Origin: Gammaproteobacteria bacterium
GTDB lineage: Bacteria > Pseudomonadota > Gammaproteobacteria > Steroidobacterales > Woeseiaceae
Direction of reading: 5' to 3'
DNA: 64,000 bases
Assembly: GCA_022600955.1 (NCBI GenBank)
Contig: JAHZJK010000031.1
Span: 279,560-343,559, forward strand
The notes under the pieces: model-generated
Told to the model about the DNA's origin: nothing
Databases searched by the model: none
What the model saw: only the letters and a program-made list of their open reading frames with translations
Part shown: positions 31,330-44,407 of the stretch, piece by piece
Layout: the number at the start of each line of letters is the position of its first letter
Numbering within the stretch: the stretch's first letter is position 1
Made by a program: the position numbers and the translations under genes

Positions 31330-33622
31330 CGCCTGGCCAGATAACGTTGCAGGCGACATCCTGTTCCTCATGGATGCTGCGCATGACGTTGAGCGCGAAC
31401 ATCTCAACGGCTGGCTGGAACGCGATAGCGAAAAACAGAAACACACTGGCAACGTCGAACGCGTCGTTGTGCCAATTGCCGCGTCACCTGAACGCATCCC
31501 GACCAGGGATCTGCTAACGAAACTGCATTTGCCGGCTGAGACGCTCGTTATCCCGGTGCGGGTTGTCTGGCTCAAGGCTCTTGACGTCAAAAACACAACG
31601 CCGAGAATTCGCGACCTGTTGTTTGGTACGCCACGGCATCCGGGTCGTTTTAAGGCACGACGCATACTCAAGAATCACCCGATGCGGGCCAAATGCGTTA
31701 GCGGTAAGCCTGCGACGCTGGGTGAGCTGACAGAGCGCTTGACGAGCCGACTTGGCGCCTCACCCGAAGACGAGCAATTGGCAGAGTTCATTGCCGGCCA
31801 GGCAAGTATTGCTCTGGACCTTGCAGAACGCCGCCTGCGTGGCAGCCGCTACAAAGTGCCGCGAAGTGTTGCACAGAACCTGAGCGCGAGTCGCGAGTTC
31901 ACGGCAGCGCTCGAGGAGCTCAGTAAAGACGTCGGTAGACCCGTAACGAACCTGAAGACCGAAGCGGCCGGAATATTCAAGGAATTGATTTCGGTGCCGC
32001 AGGCCTTTTGGCTGGATGTGAGCTATGTACTGAATCGCAAAGTTTCGTCGCTGGGATACAAAGCGAAAACCGTCATCAATGAAGAGCAACTTAACCGCGT
32101 TCGGCAGATCAGCAAAGAGCATCCCACTGCCATTTTGTGTACACACAAGTCGCATATCGACTTTCCTGCATTGAACGCAGCGTTCTTCGAAAATGATTTT
32201 CCAGCACTGCATACGTTTGGTGGGGTCAATATGGCGTTCGCAGGCGTCGGCTTTCTCGCGCGGCGTGCGGGTGTCATATTTATCCGCCGCAGTTTCCAGG
32301 ATGATCCGCTCTACAAGCTCATCCTCCGACAATACATTGCGTACCTTATGGAGAAGCGATTCCCCTTAAGCTGGGCGTTTGAAGGCACGCGTTCGCGGGT
32401 TGGTAAACTCATGCCGCCGAAGTACGGAATTCTCAAGTACGTTATTGAAGCTGCAAACGCCAATGACTCTCGCGATCTGCACATTGTTCCATTGGCTATC
32501 AATTACGATCTCATCAGTGATGTACGTGACTATGCTGCTGAGCAATCAGGCCACAAGAAACGTCCCGAGAGCCTGAGCTGGTTCGTCAGCTACTGGCGCA
32601 GCCTGAAGCGACCGATGGGGCAGATTTACATGGATTTCGGTGAGCCGATCGTACTCGAGAAAGCGCCCAGTGGAGACGATCGCCTGGCTTTGGCGAAAGT
32701 CGCCCTAAAAGTGGGGGTTGAGGTGAATCGTGTAACGCCGCTGACTCTGACATCAGTGGCAACGATGATGCTGCTGGGAAGTGCGCCGCGTGCGTTGACG
32801 CGCGACGAGTTGCGCCGGGACATAACGAGAGTCATGACCTGGGCGCTTGAGAGGAACATCAAGTTCACGCGAATCTTCAAGATCGATAATGAGGATGAAG
32901 TTGATGAGCTGGGCCAGGTCCTGATCGAAAACAGGCTCGTTACGCGTTATGACGACGGCCCCGACGAAGTCTACGCGATCAAGAGCAACAAGCATGCGGT
33001 CGCAAGCTACTATCGCAATACGACGATTCATCACTTTGTAAACAAGGCTATAGCGGAGTTGGCACTGCTCTCCGTCGATGCGGGTGAAGAATCTCCGCTT
33101 GAAGCATTCTGGCAGGAGCTTGATGAGTTGAGGGACCTGTTCAAGTACGAATTCTTCTATACACCACGGCAGGAGTTTTATAGCGACGTACGCCAGGAAC
33201 TAAGACGTTATGCAGAAGACTGGGAGGAAAGCCTGGCTGCCGATGCTGAATACGCGAACACATTGCTACTCCAGTTCAGCCCGCTTGTTGCTCATGCGAC
33301 GCTGACGCAGTTTGTTGAGGCATACTATGTCGTTGCAAAGGTTGCATTGGCGACGCCACCCGAGACAGCGCTGCAGCTTGACGACTGTGTCCGTCGTAGT
33401 TTTGAATATGGCAAGCAGGCCTACTTGCAACGGCGAATTAGCAGTGAGGCATCGATCGGCAAGTTGCTATTTCAGAATGGTTATCAATGGCTCGACAACA
33501 AGGGGCTTACCGGACTGGGCGGTGATGACCTGACCCAACAACGTTCCGACGCTTGCAAAGGTCTACACCGCTTAATGCGGCGTCTGCAACAAATACAGTC
33601 TATGGCGTTGCCTGTTGACTAG
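31319..33622 (+). CDS. plsB: Glycerol-3-phosphate acyltransferase PlsB-like
   Basis: The 767-residue protein contains the acyltransferase blocks of PlsB. ILCTHKSHIDFPAL is the HX4D catalytic motif, GVIFIRRSFQDDPLYK block II, WAFEGTRSRVGKLMPPKYGILK block III and DLHIVPLAINYDLI block IV. A helical N-terminal region and a long C-terminal part complete the usual architecture; E. coli PlsB is about 807 residues. It transfers an acyl group to position 1 of glycerol-3-phosphate at the inner-membrane face, starting phospholipid synthesis. The block III Thr in place of Gly is within the range of the wider family. It overlaps DoxX by 11 bases. Confidence 0.85.
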   Translation: MSLSAWPDNVAGDILFLMDAAHDVEREHLNGWLERDSEKQKHTGNVERVVVPIAASPERIPTRDLLTKLHLPAETLVIPVRVVWLKALDVKNTTPRIRDLLFGTPRHPGRFKARRILKNHPMRAKCVSGKPATLGELTERLTSRLGASPEDEQLAEFIAGQASIALDLAERRLRGSRYKVPRSVAQNLSASREFTAALEELSKDVGRPVTNLKTEAAGIFKELISVPQAFWLDVSYVLNRKVSSLGYKAKTVINEEQLNRVRQISKEHPTAILCTHKSHIDFPALNAAFFENDFPALHTFGGVNMAFAGVGFLARRAGVIFIRRSFQDDPLYKLILRQYIAYLMEKRFPLSWAFEGTRSRVGKLMPPKYGILKYVIEAANANDSRDLHIVPLAINYDLISDVRDYAAEQSGHKKRPESLSWFVSYWRSLKRPMGQIYMDFGEPIVLEKAPSGDDRLALAKVALKVGVEVNRVTPLTLTSVATMMLLGSAPRALTRDELRRDITRVMTWALERNIKFTRIFKIDNEDEVDELGQVLIENRLVTRYDDGPDEVYAIKSNKHAVASYYRNTTIHHFVNKAIAELALLSVDAGEESPLEAFWQELDELRDLFKYEFFYTPRQEFYSDVRQELRRYAEDWEESLAADAEYANTLLLQFSPLVAHATLTQFVEAYYVVAKVALATPPETALQLDDCVRRSFEYGKQAYLQRRISSEASIGKLLFQNGYQWLDNKGLTGLGGDDLTQQRSDACKGLHRLMRRLQQIQSMALPVD

Positions 33623-34074
33623 ATTCTAGAACGTTCGGTTTGCGAATTCCGGGTCTGAGGCCGGAAAAAGGTCGGAAAGCTGCCGAGCAGTGCGATACCA
33701 ATACTGATATCAAGAACGACCAACGCCAACAGACCCCAATAGTTGCCGCTTGCCAGCGTAGAGAGGGTCGCGCCGAGCAGGATCATGGCAGTAAGGAACA
33801 CATAGAAGCCAGGCCGGAAAGCGTTCCACAGGCGTGGTCTAGTCAGTGCAGCGACTCGCGTGAGATTCTTCTGACAAAAGCCGCTGAACAAAAAGTGCGC
33901 CTTGAATGCCCCAATTAATAGCGCAATGGCTACAGCGAGCCACGGCCAGATTTCACCGGGCCGCAGCGCAATCGCTTGCAGGTTCAAGCTCGCGGCCTTG
34001 AGCAGCAAAATGAATCCGCCACTCAACCACACGAAGCCCGCAATGACTCTAAGTGTCTTTTTCGATACAGCCAA
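33619..34074 (-). CDS. Small integral membrane protein of unknown function
   Basis: The 151-residue product has four predicted membrane helices: VIAGFVWLSGGFILLLKAASL, WPWLAVAIALLIGAFKAHFLF, FYVFLTAMILLGATLSTLASG and GLLALVVLDISIGIALLGSF. Conserved-looking polar residues (KAHFLFSGFCQKNLTR) lie between helices 2 and 3. I do not recognise the family. It is the last gene of the series acetyl-CoA hydrolase - thioesterase - this gene, 11 bases after the thioesterase, and its end overlaps the convergent PlsB stop. Confidence 0.68.
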   Translation of the reverse strand: MAVSKKTLRVIAGFVWLSGGFILLLKAASLNLQAIALRPGEIWPWLAVAIALLIGAFKAHFLFSGFCQKNLTRVAALTRPRLWNAFRPGFYVFLTAMILLGATLSTLASGNYWGLLALVVLDISIGIALLGSFPTFFRPQTRNSQTERSRI

Positions 34075-34085
34075 GACTGCTTCCT

Positions 34086-34547
34086 CTAGAGTCGTTGCTG
34101 TCGCCGTTGTCCAGCTTCCTCAAAACGGCGCTTCTCGACGGTTGATTCCGGCGTGACCGGCGGAACCGCCTGCGGTTTGCCAGCATCATCCAGTGCCACG
34201 AATGTCAGATAGGCGGAAACGACGTGCCGTGACTCACCTGTATGACTGTTTTCGGCGGCTACATGCACGCCAATTTCCATTGAGCTTCGCCAGCTGCGAT
34301 TTACCGCCGCCTTGATGATGAGCGTGTCGCCGGCCCGCGCAGGTCCCACAAAGTTAAGGCTGTCGACGGCAGCCGTTACGCAGGGTGCACCGCTGTGGCG
34401 CTCCGCGACAATCAGTGCCGTACGATCGCAAAGACTCATCACCAATCCACCGAACACCGTGTATTTGGAATTCAGATCGTTGGGAAAAACTTTGTAGACG
34501 TTTTGCTCTATGGCCGATTCCGAAGGTGCTTTGCCTTGTTCGCTCAT
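34086..34547 (-). CDS. Acyl-CoA thioesterase, hotdog fold (YciA-like)
   Basis: The 153-residue protein is a hotdog-fold thioesterase of the acyl-CoA hydrolase family. YTVFGGLVMSLCDRTALIVAERH carries the core helix with the catalytic Asp, and VDSLNFVGPARAGDTLIIKAAVNRS is the following strand set. A final HVVSAYLTFVALD strand is typical of YciA and BACH proteins. It should hydrolyse acyl-CoA to free acid and CoA in the cytoplasm. The ATG overlaps the stop of the acetyl-CoA hydrolase gene (ATGA), so both are made together and may serve CoA release. Confidence 0.84.
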   Translation of the reverse strand: MSEQGKAPSESAIEQNVYKVFPNDLNSKYTVFGGLVMSLCDRTALIVAERHSGAPCVTAAVDSLNFVGPARAGDTLIIKAAVNRSWRSSMEIGVHVAAENSHTGESRHVVSAYLTFVALDDAGKPQAVPPVTPESTVEKRRFEEAGQRRQQRL

Positions 34548-36424
34548 TGACTTGTCCTGTCCAGTGCATGGTGAAGCAGACGTTGCATTAGCCGCTCCTT
34601 TAATCCGCTTGGCTTCTCAAGCTGCATTCGAGACAGTGCCTTTTCATTGCCAGACTGCTCGCCGCCGGTACTCGCTTGCAGCATCGTTCGCAGCCGTTTC
34701 GGGGTGGTGGCAGTATGCGTCTTGAGCCATCCAAGCGCCTCAACCAGGGCCTGCTCCTCAGTGCTCATTTCTGTGCCAAGTGGATACGCAGGGAAATGCG
34801 GGCGATGCTGCTCCAGGAGCGAGCGAACAACGTCGGGTCGGTTGTGGCCGGCATCGCGTTCCATCTTGTAGCCACGTTCGAGCTTGCCGGAGCGTCGCGG
34901 TTGTTTCATGAGTGCGCCATGAAACTCGGCGTCGGCGATGTGCAGTAATCGGTCAATCGTGTCGCGGTCGCTGCAACCACGTGTCGCTGCGATTCCATAC
35001 TCTGTTACATACACATCACGATGGTGACGAGGCACAGTGTTGTGGCCGTAGTTCCAGCGGATGTTTGATGACACCTTGCCGCCGCTCTCGCGTCGCGCGC
35101 GACACATCAATATTGACATCGCACCGTCCAGGGCTTGTGCCATCGAGACAAAATCAAACTGGCCACCAACACCGCTGACGACGCGGCCGTCCTCCAGTGC
35201 GTCAGATACGGCTGCGCCGAGCAAAGTAATCATCATGGTTTCATTGATGAAACGCGCGTCGCGGCGCTGCGTCCGCTTTTCGGCTTCCTCGCCAAACAGC
35301 GTGTTTACTTTCGAGATGCGGGTCATGTCTATGAGGCGGCGTCTGTCTTCGGGGAGATTGCTTAGTCCTTCATACAGGTGGTTCGAGCCGATAAAGAAAC
35401 CGGCATGCATAACTGTGTCGGTTGAGCTGTCTGCGGGCCGCTTGATGAGACCGGCATCGAAAAGAGAAAACAATGCATCGCTCAAGAGCTCTGTTGATGC
35501 GTACAGGCCCTCGTGGAATGGCGCCAACTCAACTGGCAGATGTCGGCGCCGACGCACGCCGGTGCCTCCGGGAAGGTGCTCAAGTACTTCTGCAAACAAA
35601 TCAGGCGATTCATGCCTGAGTTTGAGGCAGTGTGCGACGGCGTCGCTGAGGGAGCCGATGCCGAGCTGCAATGTGCCACCGTCACGCAGGAGGCTTGCTA
35701 CATGCATCGCCGTCGCGTAGTCGCCGTCTGAAACACGCCGATTCGGCAGCGTGAAGAGCGGATAGTCGAGCCGATCGTCCTCAAGGATGATGTCGATATT
35801 TGAACCGTCGAGGTCGGCATCACCGCTCATGTACGGCATTTGGTGGTTGACCTGCCCGACGATCAACGCAGGCTGACCTTGTTCACGACGCTCGTAAAAA
35901 TATGGCATGAGGTCGAGAGTCACCTCGGGATTGGCGCCAAGGCTGTAGCGCCCCGGTTGATCTGGTGAGACTGCGACCAGTTGCGCGAGCACGTTGACAC
36001 CGAGATGCATTAACTCGCCGGCGACTTCGCTGTAGTTGATGCTTGAGTAGTGTTGTTGAACGTAAGGATCACCAAGATAGCCGCCCGGGCGGAGGTAGAA
36101 CTCCTGTACACGGACATTGGCTGGCAACGACTTGTTGCGAATCGCCTCGGCGTAGCGGGGTACCGGCCAGTCCGGATACAAGCGCTCTACGAGCGGGCCG
36201 AGAAAACGTTTCTCCAGCTCGCTTCGCCCCCGCGGTGGTTCCAGCGTCAGTCCGGTGAATATCGTTAGTGATATCGACGGATCTTTCGACGCGAGCTCGA
36301 ACAAGGCATCTGCAACGTGCGTTGCTTTGCCAATTCCGATGGGCAGGCCGAGTACAACCTCACGACCGACTCGTTCGATGATGGCATTTGCGGTTTCTTC
36401 AGCTGATTGGCATGTGACGCTCAC
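34544..36424 (-). CDS. Acetyl-CoA hydrolase/transferase family protein, long form
   Basis: The 626-residue product belongs to the class I CoA-transferase family (acetyl-CoA hydrolase, succinyl-CoA:acetate CoA-transferase). Landmarks are VLGLPIGIGKATHVADAL, the central DGGTLQLGIGSLSDAV, VVSGVGGQFDFVSMAQAL and TEYGIAATRG. The family is usually 420-520 residues. Here there is extra sequence in the middle (about 270-400) and at the C-terminus (about 560-626), including a Lys/Arg-rich helical tail. Translation appears to start at GTG with no clear Shine-Dalgarno. The coupled thioesterase suggests a role in acyl-CoA balance. Confidence 0.82.
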   Translation of the reverse strand: MSVTCQSAEETANAIIERVGREVVLGLPIGIGKATHVADALFELASKDPSISLTIFTGLTLEPPRGRSELEKRFLGPLVERLYPDWPVPRYAEAIRNKSLPANVRVQEFYLRPGGYLGDPYVQQHYSSINYSEVAGELMHLGVNVLAQLVAVSPDQPGRYSLGANPEVTLDLMPYFYERREQGQPALIVGQVNHQMPYMSGDADLDGSNIDIILEDDRLDYPLFTLPNRRVSDGDYATAMHVASLLRDGGTLQLGIGSLSDAVAHCLKLRHESPDLFAEVLEHLPGGTGVRRRRHLPVELAPFHEGLYASTELLSDALFSLFDAGLIKRPADSSTDTVMHAGFFIGSNHLYEGLSNLPEDRRRLIDMTRISKVNTLFGEEAEKRTQRRDARFINETMMITLLGAAVSDALEDGRVVSGVGGQFDFVSMAQALDGAMSILMCRARRESGGKVSSNIRWNYGHNTVPRHHRDVYVTEYGIAATRGCSDRDTIDRLLHIADAEFHGALMKQPRRSGKLERGYKMERDAGHNRPDVVRSLLEQHRPHFPAYPLGTEMSTEEQALVEALGWLKTHTATTPKRLRTMLQASTGGEQSGNEKALSRMQLEKPSGLKERLMQRLLHHALDRTSQ

Positions 36425-36457
36425 GCCGCGAGTATAACAACGTCAACGCGTGCAGAC

Positions 36458-37624
36458 TTACTTGTGTTTCAGTGCAGCGATCGTATGTTGCGCTCGTGCC
36501 CGGCGAATATCGTCGAACTGCATCAGCGTTTGCGTTTCGGCGATATCAATCCGTTCGTCAACGTCTCTGCTGTATTCTGGCGCATGCTCGAGTTTCAGGC
36601 GGTGCTGCCCCAGCGTGATAACGTCATTCGAACGCAGGACTTTGGTCTGGACCTGGACCGAATTCACCGTCGTGCCGTTGGTGCTGTTCAGGTCGACAAG
36701 AAGTATGGCGTTTCTGTAGATCTGCAGCAGAGCGTGATTGTTGCTAACAAATCGATCGTCAACCCTGATGTCCGAGAGCTTGCTGCGACCAATGACGTAG
36801 TTACCCGGTTCCAGCGGGTGTCGGTCCACGGTATCACCATCGCGTGTGACGACGACACTGGGTTTCTCGGCCTGATCGATTGCGAAGCCTTCGAGTTCGA
36901 CAATCGCATTCTCATTCAATGCGCCCGGCCACCCCTGCGATGCGGCGTGAAGTCGTTCGCAGACATCGCGAGAAAACAGATTCTCTGCGCTGTCGCCACC
37001 GTCCACGGCTGTCCATTTTGCTCGCAGGTACATAAGCGTTTCCTGCGGTTGCAACGGATTCATCGTCCAGCTGGATGGCTGCCGCAGCGCAAGGTCGCGC
37101 ATACTGTGGGTGCGTAGCATTGCGGGCAAGTCCGCGGTGCCCGTAAAGATGAATCTCAGTGACGGTTTGCCGTGCTCCTCGAGTGCTGCGAGCCAATTCA
37201 GCAATGTTCGAGTGCTAGCCGTCGTGCGATCGAAGTCGTCTACGCACAGCACTGGCACCTGATTTTTGGCGGTCATCTCGCCAAGATAACGGCTGAGCAC
37301 ACCCAAAAGCCGCTCTTCGCTTTGCTGCGTCTGCTCGATGCCAAATTGCGACATCATGTCATTCACCAATTGTCGTGGTGAAAGGCCGGCGCCGTTGATG
37401 ACGGCAACAGGAGTGTCTCGCCGGATCCATGCGGCGTGCTCCTGGATTGTTGTTGTTTTGCCAGATCCGCGAGGACCAGACAGAAGCGTGCAGCCGCTGG
37501 AGTGGTCGAAAACTGTGCTCAGATGGTGTCTTGCCGCCAGGTACGCGCCGTAGGCGATGGTGAGCCCCGGGTCTGTGTGTTTCCCGAATGCTCTGCTGCA
37601 GAGGGTTGGGCTGGCTGAATCCAT
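36458..37624 (-). CDS. AAA ATPase (ExeA/GspA-like) with C-terminal FHA domain
   Basis: The 388-residue protein combines two modules. Residues about 20-240 form a P-loop ATPase of the ExeA/GspA type, with Walker A G50-PRGSGKT-57, Walker B VPVLCVDDFDR (Asp129-Asp130) and a helical lid. Residues about 275-345 are a forkhead-associated domain: Gly279-Arg280, Ser294 and Asn297-His298 region, and Asn316-Gly317 in DLNSTNGTTV, which bind phosphothreonine. No membrane helix or peptidoglycan-binding domain is present, unlike full ExeA. The genes around it are metabolic, so its kinase and assembly partners are unknown. Confidence 0.82.
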   Translation of the reverse strand: MDSASPTLCSRAFGKHTDPGLTIAYGAYLAARHHLSTVFDHSSGCTLLSGPRGSGKTTTIQEHAAWIRRDTPVAVINGAGLSPRQLVNDMMSQFGIEQTQQSEERLLGVLSRYLGEMTAKNQVPVLCVDDFDRTTASTRTLLNWLAALEEHGKPSLRFIFTGTADLPAMLRTHSMRDLALRQPSSWTMNPLQPQETLMYLRAKWTAVDGGDSAENLFSRDVCERLHAASQGWPGALNENAIVELEGFAIDQAEKPSVVVTRDGDTVDRHPLEPGNYVIGRSKLSDIRVDDRFVSNNHALLQIYRNAILLVDLNSTNGTTVNSVQVQTKVLRSNDVITLGQHRLKLEHAPEYSRDVDERIDIAETQTLMQFDDIRRARAQHTIAALKHK

Positions 37625-37675
37625 AGATTGGGTTTCTGGCTTGTTCTTATGTCCACATTATGACGTGAATAAGGG

Positions 37676-37691
37676 CTCAGCCGGAGCTGAG
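37676..37691 (-). terminator. Weak hairpin downstream of fadH
   Basis: CTCAGC-TCCG-GCTGAG is a perfect six-base-pair stem with a four-base loop, 41 bases after the fadH stop in the direction of its transcription. It is followed by CCCTTATT rather than a T-run, so termination would be weak. Confidence 0.3.
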
Positions 37692-37731
37692 GTTCCATAA
37701 TATACGCCGGATCGCCCGATCGGTGAAGCTT

Positions 37732-39810
<2,079 letters not shown>

Positions 39811-39873
39811 TCAGCGGCCAATCCAACTAATCGGTTTTATCGAATACTGTAAGAGAAATATACCATCAAGTAG

Positions 39874-42144
<2,271 letters not shown>

Positions 42145-42167
42145 AAAAGAAATCGCTGGACGAAATG

Positions 42168-42198
42168 AACGGCGGCACACGATGTGTCGCCGTTTTTT
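42168..42198 (+). terminator. Rho-independent terminator after katG
   Basis: A 12-base-pair stem (AACGGCGGCACA paired with TGTGTCGCCGTT, one G-T pair) with a three-base loop runs directly into six Ts. It serves katG. On the other strand the stem is preceded rather than followed by a clean T-run, so it would help the convergent DUF5916 gene less. Confidence 0.85.
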
Positions 42199-42205
42199 CT
42201 TGCAA

Positions 42206-44407
42206 TCAGTTCAGCAGGTCGAATATGTGGCTGTACTTCAGGATGAACTCACGGCCGGTCGATGGCGCACCATCGAAGCGTTCGTCGACCTCGTTGTACA
42301 CCAGGTAGAGCCCCGAATTGGCGTTGCGTAGCCAGGAGAAACGTACGTTCGTGCCAACAGTATCGGCGTTTTCGTTGTACTGGATGAGCGCTTGCAGCTG
42401 CATACTGGGCGTGAATGAGTACGACAGTCGCAGTCGCGCGAGATTGGCCGTGAAATCACCGTTTGGGACGGGCAGGTCGAAATCATTGTAGACGTACGTG
42501 AGTTCAGAGCGAAACGTCTCGCCGATCCGGTATCTGATCGTCGGTCGCAGCGACACGCGGTCTCCGCCAAATCGCCCGCCCACAGTGGTGCGAAGGTTGA
42601 AGCTCACTGGCTTAGACTGGTTCGTAAAGTAGACGATCTGCACTTCGCCATGGTCGTACGTTCCGGGCTGCACGGTCACACCGTCAACAATCTCAAATGC
42701 ATCAATAACACCTGCCTTGGTGAAGTTGACGCCGGTGTGAAGCTCGGTACCCGTGCGGAACTCAAAGTGATTGTCGATGTGCAGAAAACCGCTTTCCTGA
42801 AAGCCATCGGGTTTCCAGTAGCCGGTGTACGAGATGTGCGGACGGAGTTCCAGCAGGCCCCAGGTATCGGCGGGACGCACCCGGCGCAGAACTCGGCCGC
42901 TTATCTTGCGGTAGTCTGTGCGTGACAGGAAGCCAACCTCCGGGTTGAAATCTTCGCCGACCTCGGTGACGCTCAATGCGGTCGACCACGTCGAGGTATT
43001 GTAGTCAGCGCTTACGGAATAGGCATTGTCATCGCCCGTTAGCCCGGGAGTATCCGACTTGGCGGCCCAGGCTTTCAGCAATACGTTGTCACCGATGCCC
43101 CAGGTGCCGTCTACAGCGTAACTGCGATTGTAATCGTCACTCTCAGGTGTCAGGAACGAACCGTCGCCGTCGCGACCGACGTAAATAGCACCGATTGACG
43201 AGCGATTCGACAATTCCTGACTAACGCGGGCGACTGCAAAGTTGTTGCCGGGCGCGAATCCAGCGACCGAGTCGGTACTCATGTACAGCAATCCGACATT
43301 GGTGCGTTCGCCCACTTTTCCGGATAGCCGGGCGCCGCCATCTACCGGAATAACAGCGCCTTCGTCGCTGATGCCAATGCGGCGACTGAAGAACAGCTCC
43401 ACCTCGCCACCATTGCCGACCCCGAACTGCCCCGCGTTTTCGAGGAAGAATGGTCTCTTTTCAGGAAAGAACAAAGCGAAGCGATCGAGGTTCAGCTGCT
43501 GCTCATCGGCCTCGACTTGTGCAAAGTCAGTGTTGTAGGTCAGATCCAGTGTCAGGCTTGGTGTAACTGAGTACTTGGCGTCGAAGCCAACATCAGAATC
43601 CGTTTCGGTGTCCGTCAGTCCGCCACCTCGACGCACGCTGCTGAGAACATAGGGCGTAAATTGCAGATTGCGTTGCGCCGGTGGTTCGATGCCCTTGAGA
43701 GTGCCGGCCTCTGATACGCGTTGCAAAGAACGATTTCGATCAAGCGGCGACCAGTAGGCGACCTCGTTATTGCGCCGAATATTGCGTCGGAAATTGATGC
43801 CCCAGTCCTGTACGTCGCCTGAGCCGTAACGAAGCGTGCGGAACGGGATTTCAAACTCGGCGCTCCAGCCGTGGTCGCCAATTTTTGATTTTACGGTCCA
43901 GGAACTGTCCCAGTTCAGATTGAATGCGCCGCCACCCGAACCGAAGTCTCCACTGCCTTCCTTGGTAATTTGCGCATCGTACTCGATACCAGCGGCGTTG
44001 GTGCCAAACATGAAGCCGTTTTGCCTGTCGAGGAGGCCGTCGATGATGACGAGAAACGCATCTGTGTCCTGCAGATTCGAGTCGCGCCTGCTGTCCGTGA
44101 CGATAATGCCGGCAGGGTTATCGTCATGGGCTACAACCCCAATGTAGAGGGAGGTGTCTGAGTAGCCAATATAGACCTCTGTCTCTTGCGATGAGGGCTG
44201 ACCGTCATTGGGTTGCACCTGTTGGAATCCAGTCGCAGGTGTCGCGCCGCTCCAGGCTTCATCGCCGACGACAATACCGTCAATGACGGGCGTCGTTTCG
44301 AGCTTGTGGGCGTGCATATCGGGGGCTGCCGCGAACAATGTATTCGCAAAGCACAGGGCGCTGGCGAGAAGCGCATGCCTGGTGGACAGGTAGTGTGTAT
44401 TGTTCAT
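42206..44407 (-). CDS. DUF5916/CBM9-like outer-membrane protein
   Basis: The 733-residue product has a Sec signal (RHALLASALCFANTLFAA) and an N-terminal carbohydrate-binding-module-9-like domain (about 35-210). The latter has PVIDGIVVGDEAWSGA, TEVYIGYSDTSLYIGVVAHD and DAFLVIIDGLLDRQNG. It is followed by a long C-terminal DUF5916 region of beta-strands ending in FILKYSHIFDLLN, a predicted outer-membrane barrel. The family is widespread in marine bacteria and is often linked to degradation or uptake of organic matter, but its function is not settled. The exported DsrE-like gene stops immediately before its ATG (TAAATG), so the two are coupled. Confidence 0.82.
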   Translation of the reverse strand: MNNTHYLSTRHALLASALCFANTLFAAAPDMHAHKLETTPVIDGIVVGDEAWSGATPATGFQQVQPNDGQPSSQETEVYIGYSDTSLYIGVVAHDDNPAGIIVTDSRRDSNLQDTDAFLVIIDGLLDRQNGFMFGTNAAGIEYDAQITKEGSGDFGSGGGAFNLNWDSSWTVKSKIGDHGWSAEFEIPFRTLRYGSGDVQDWGINFRRNIRRNNEVAYWSPLDRNRSLQRVSEAGTLKGIEPPAQRNLQFTPYVLSSVRRGGGLTDTETDSDVGFDAKYSVTPSLTLDLTYNTDFAQVEADEQQLNLDRFALFFPEKRPFFLENAGQFGVGNGGEVELFFSRRIGISDEGAVIPVDGGARLSGKVGERTNVGLLYMSTDSVAGFAPGNNFAVARVSQELSNRSSIGAIYVGRDGDGSFLTPESDDYNRSYAVDGTWGIGDNVLLKAWAAKSDTPGLTGDDNAYSVSADYNTSTWSTALSVTEVGEDFNPEVGFLSRTDYRKISGRVLRRVRPADTWGLLELRPHISYTGYWKPDGFQESGFLHIDNHFEFRTGTELHTGVNFTKAGVIDAFEIVDGVTVQPGTYDHGEVQIVYFTNQSKPVSFNLRTTVGGRFGGDRVSLRPTIRYRIGETFRSELTYVYNDFDLPVPNGDFTANLARLRLSYSFTPSMQLQALIQYNENADTVGTNVRFSWLRNANSGLYLVYNEVDERFDGAPSTGREFILKYSHIFDLLN

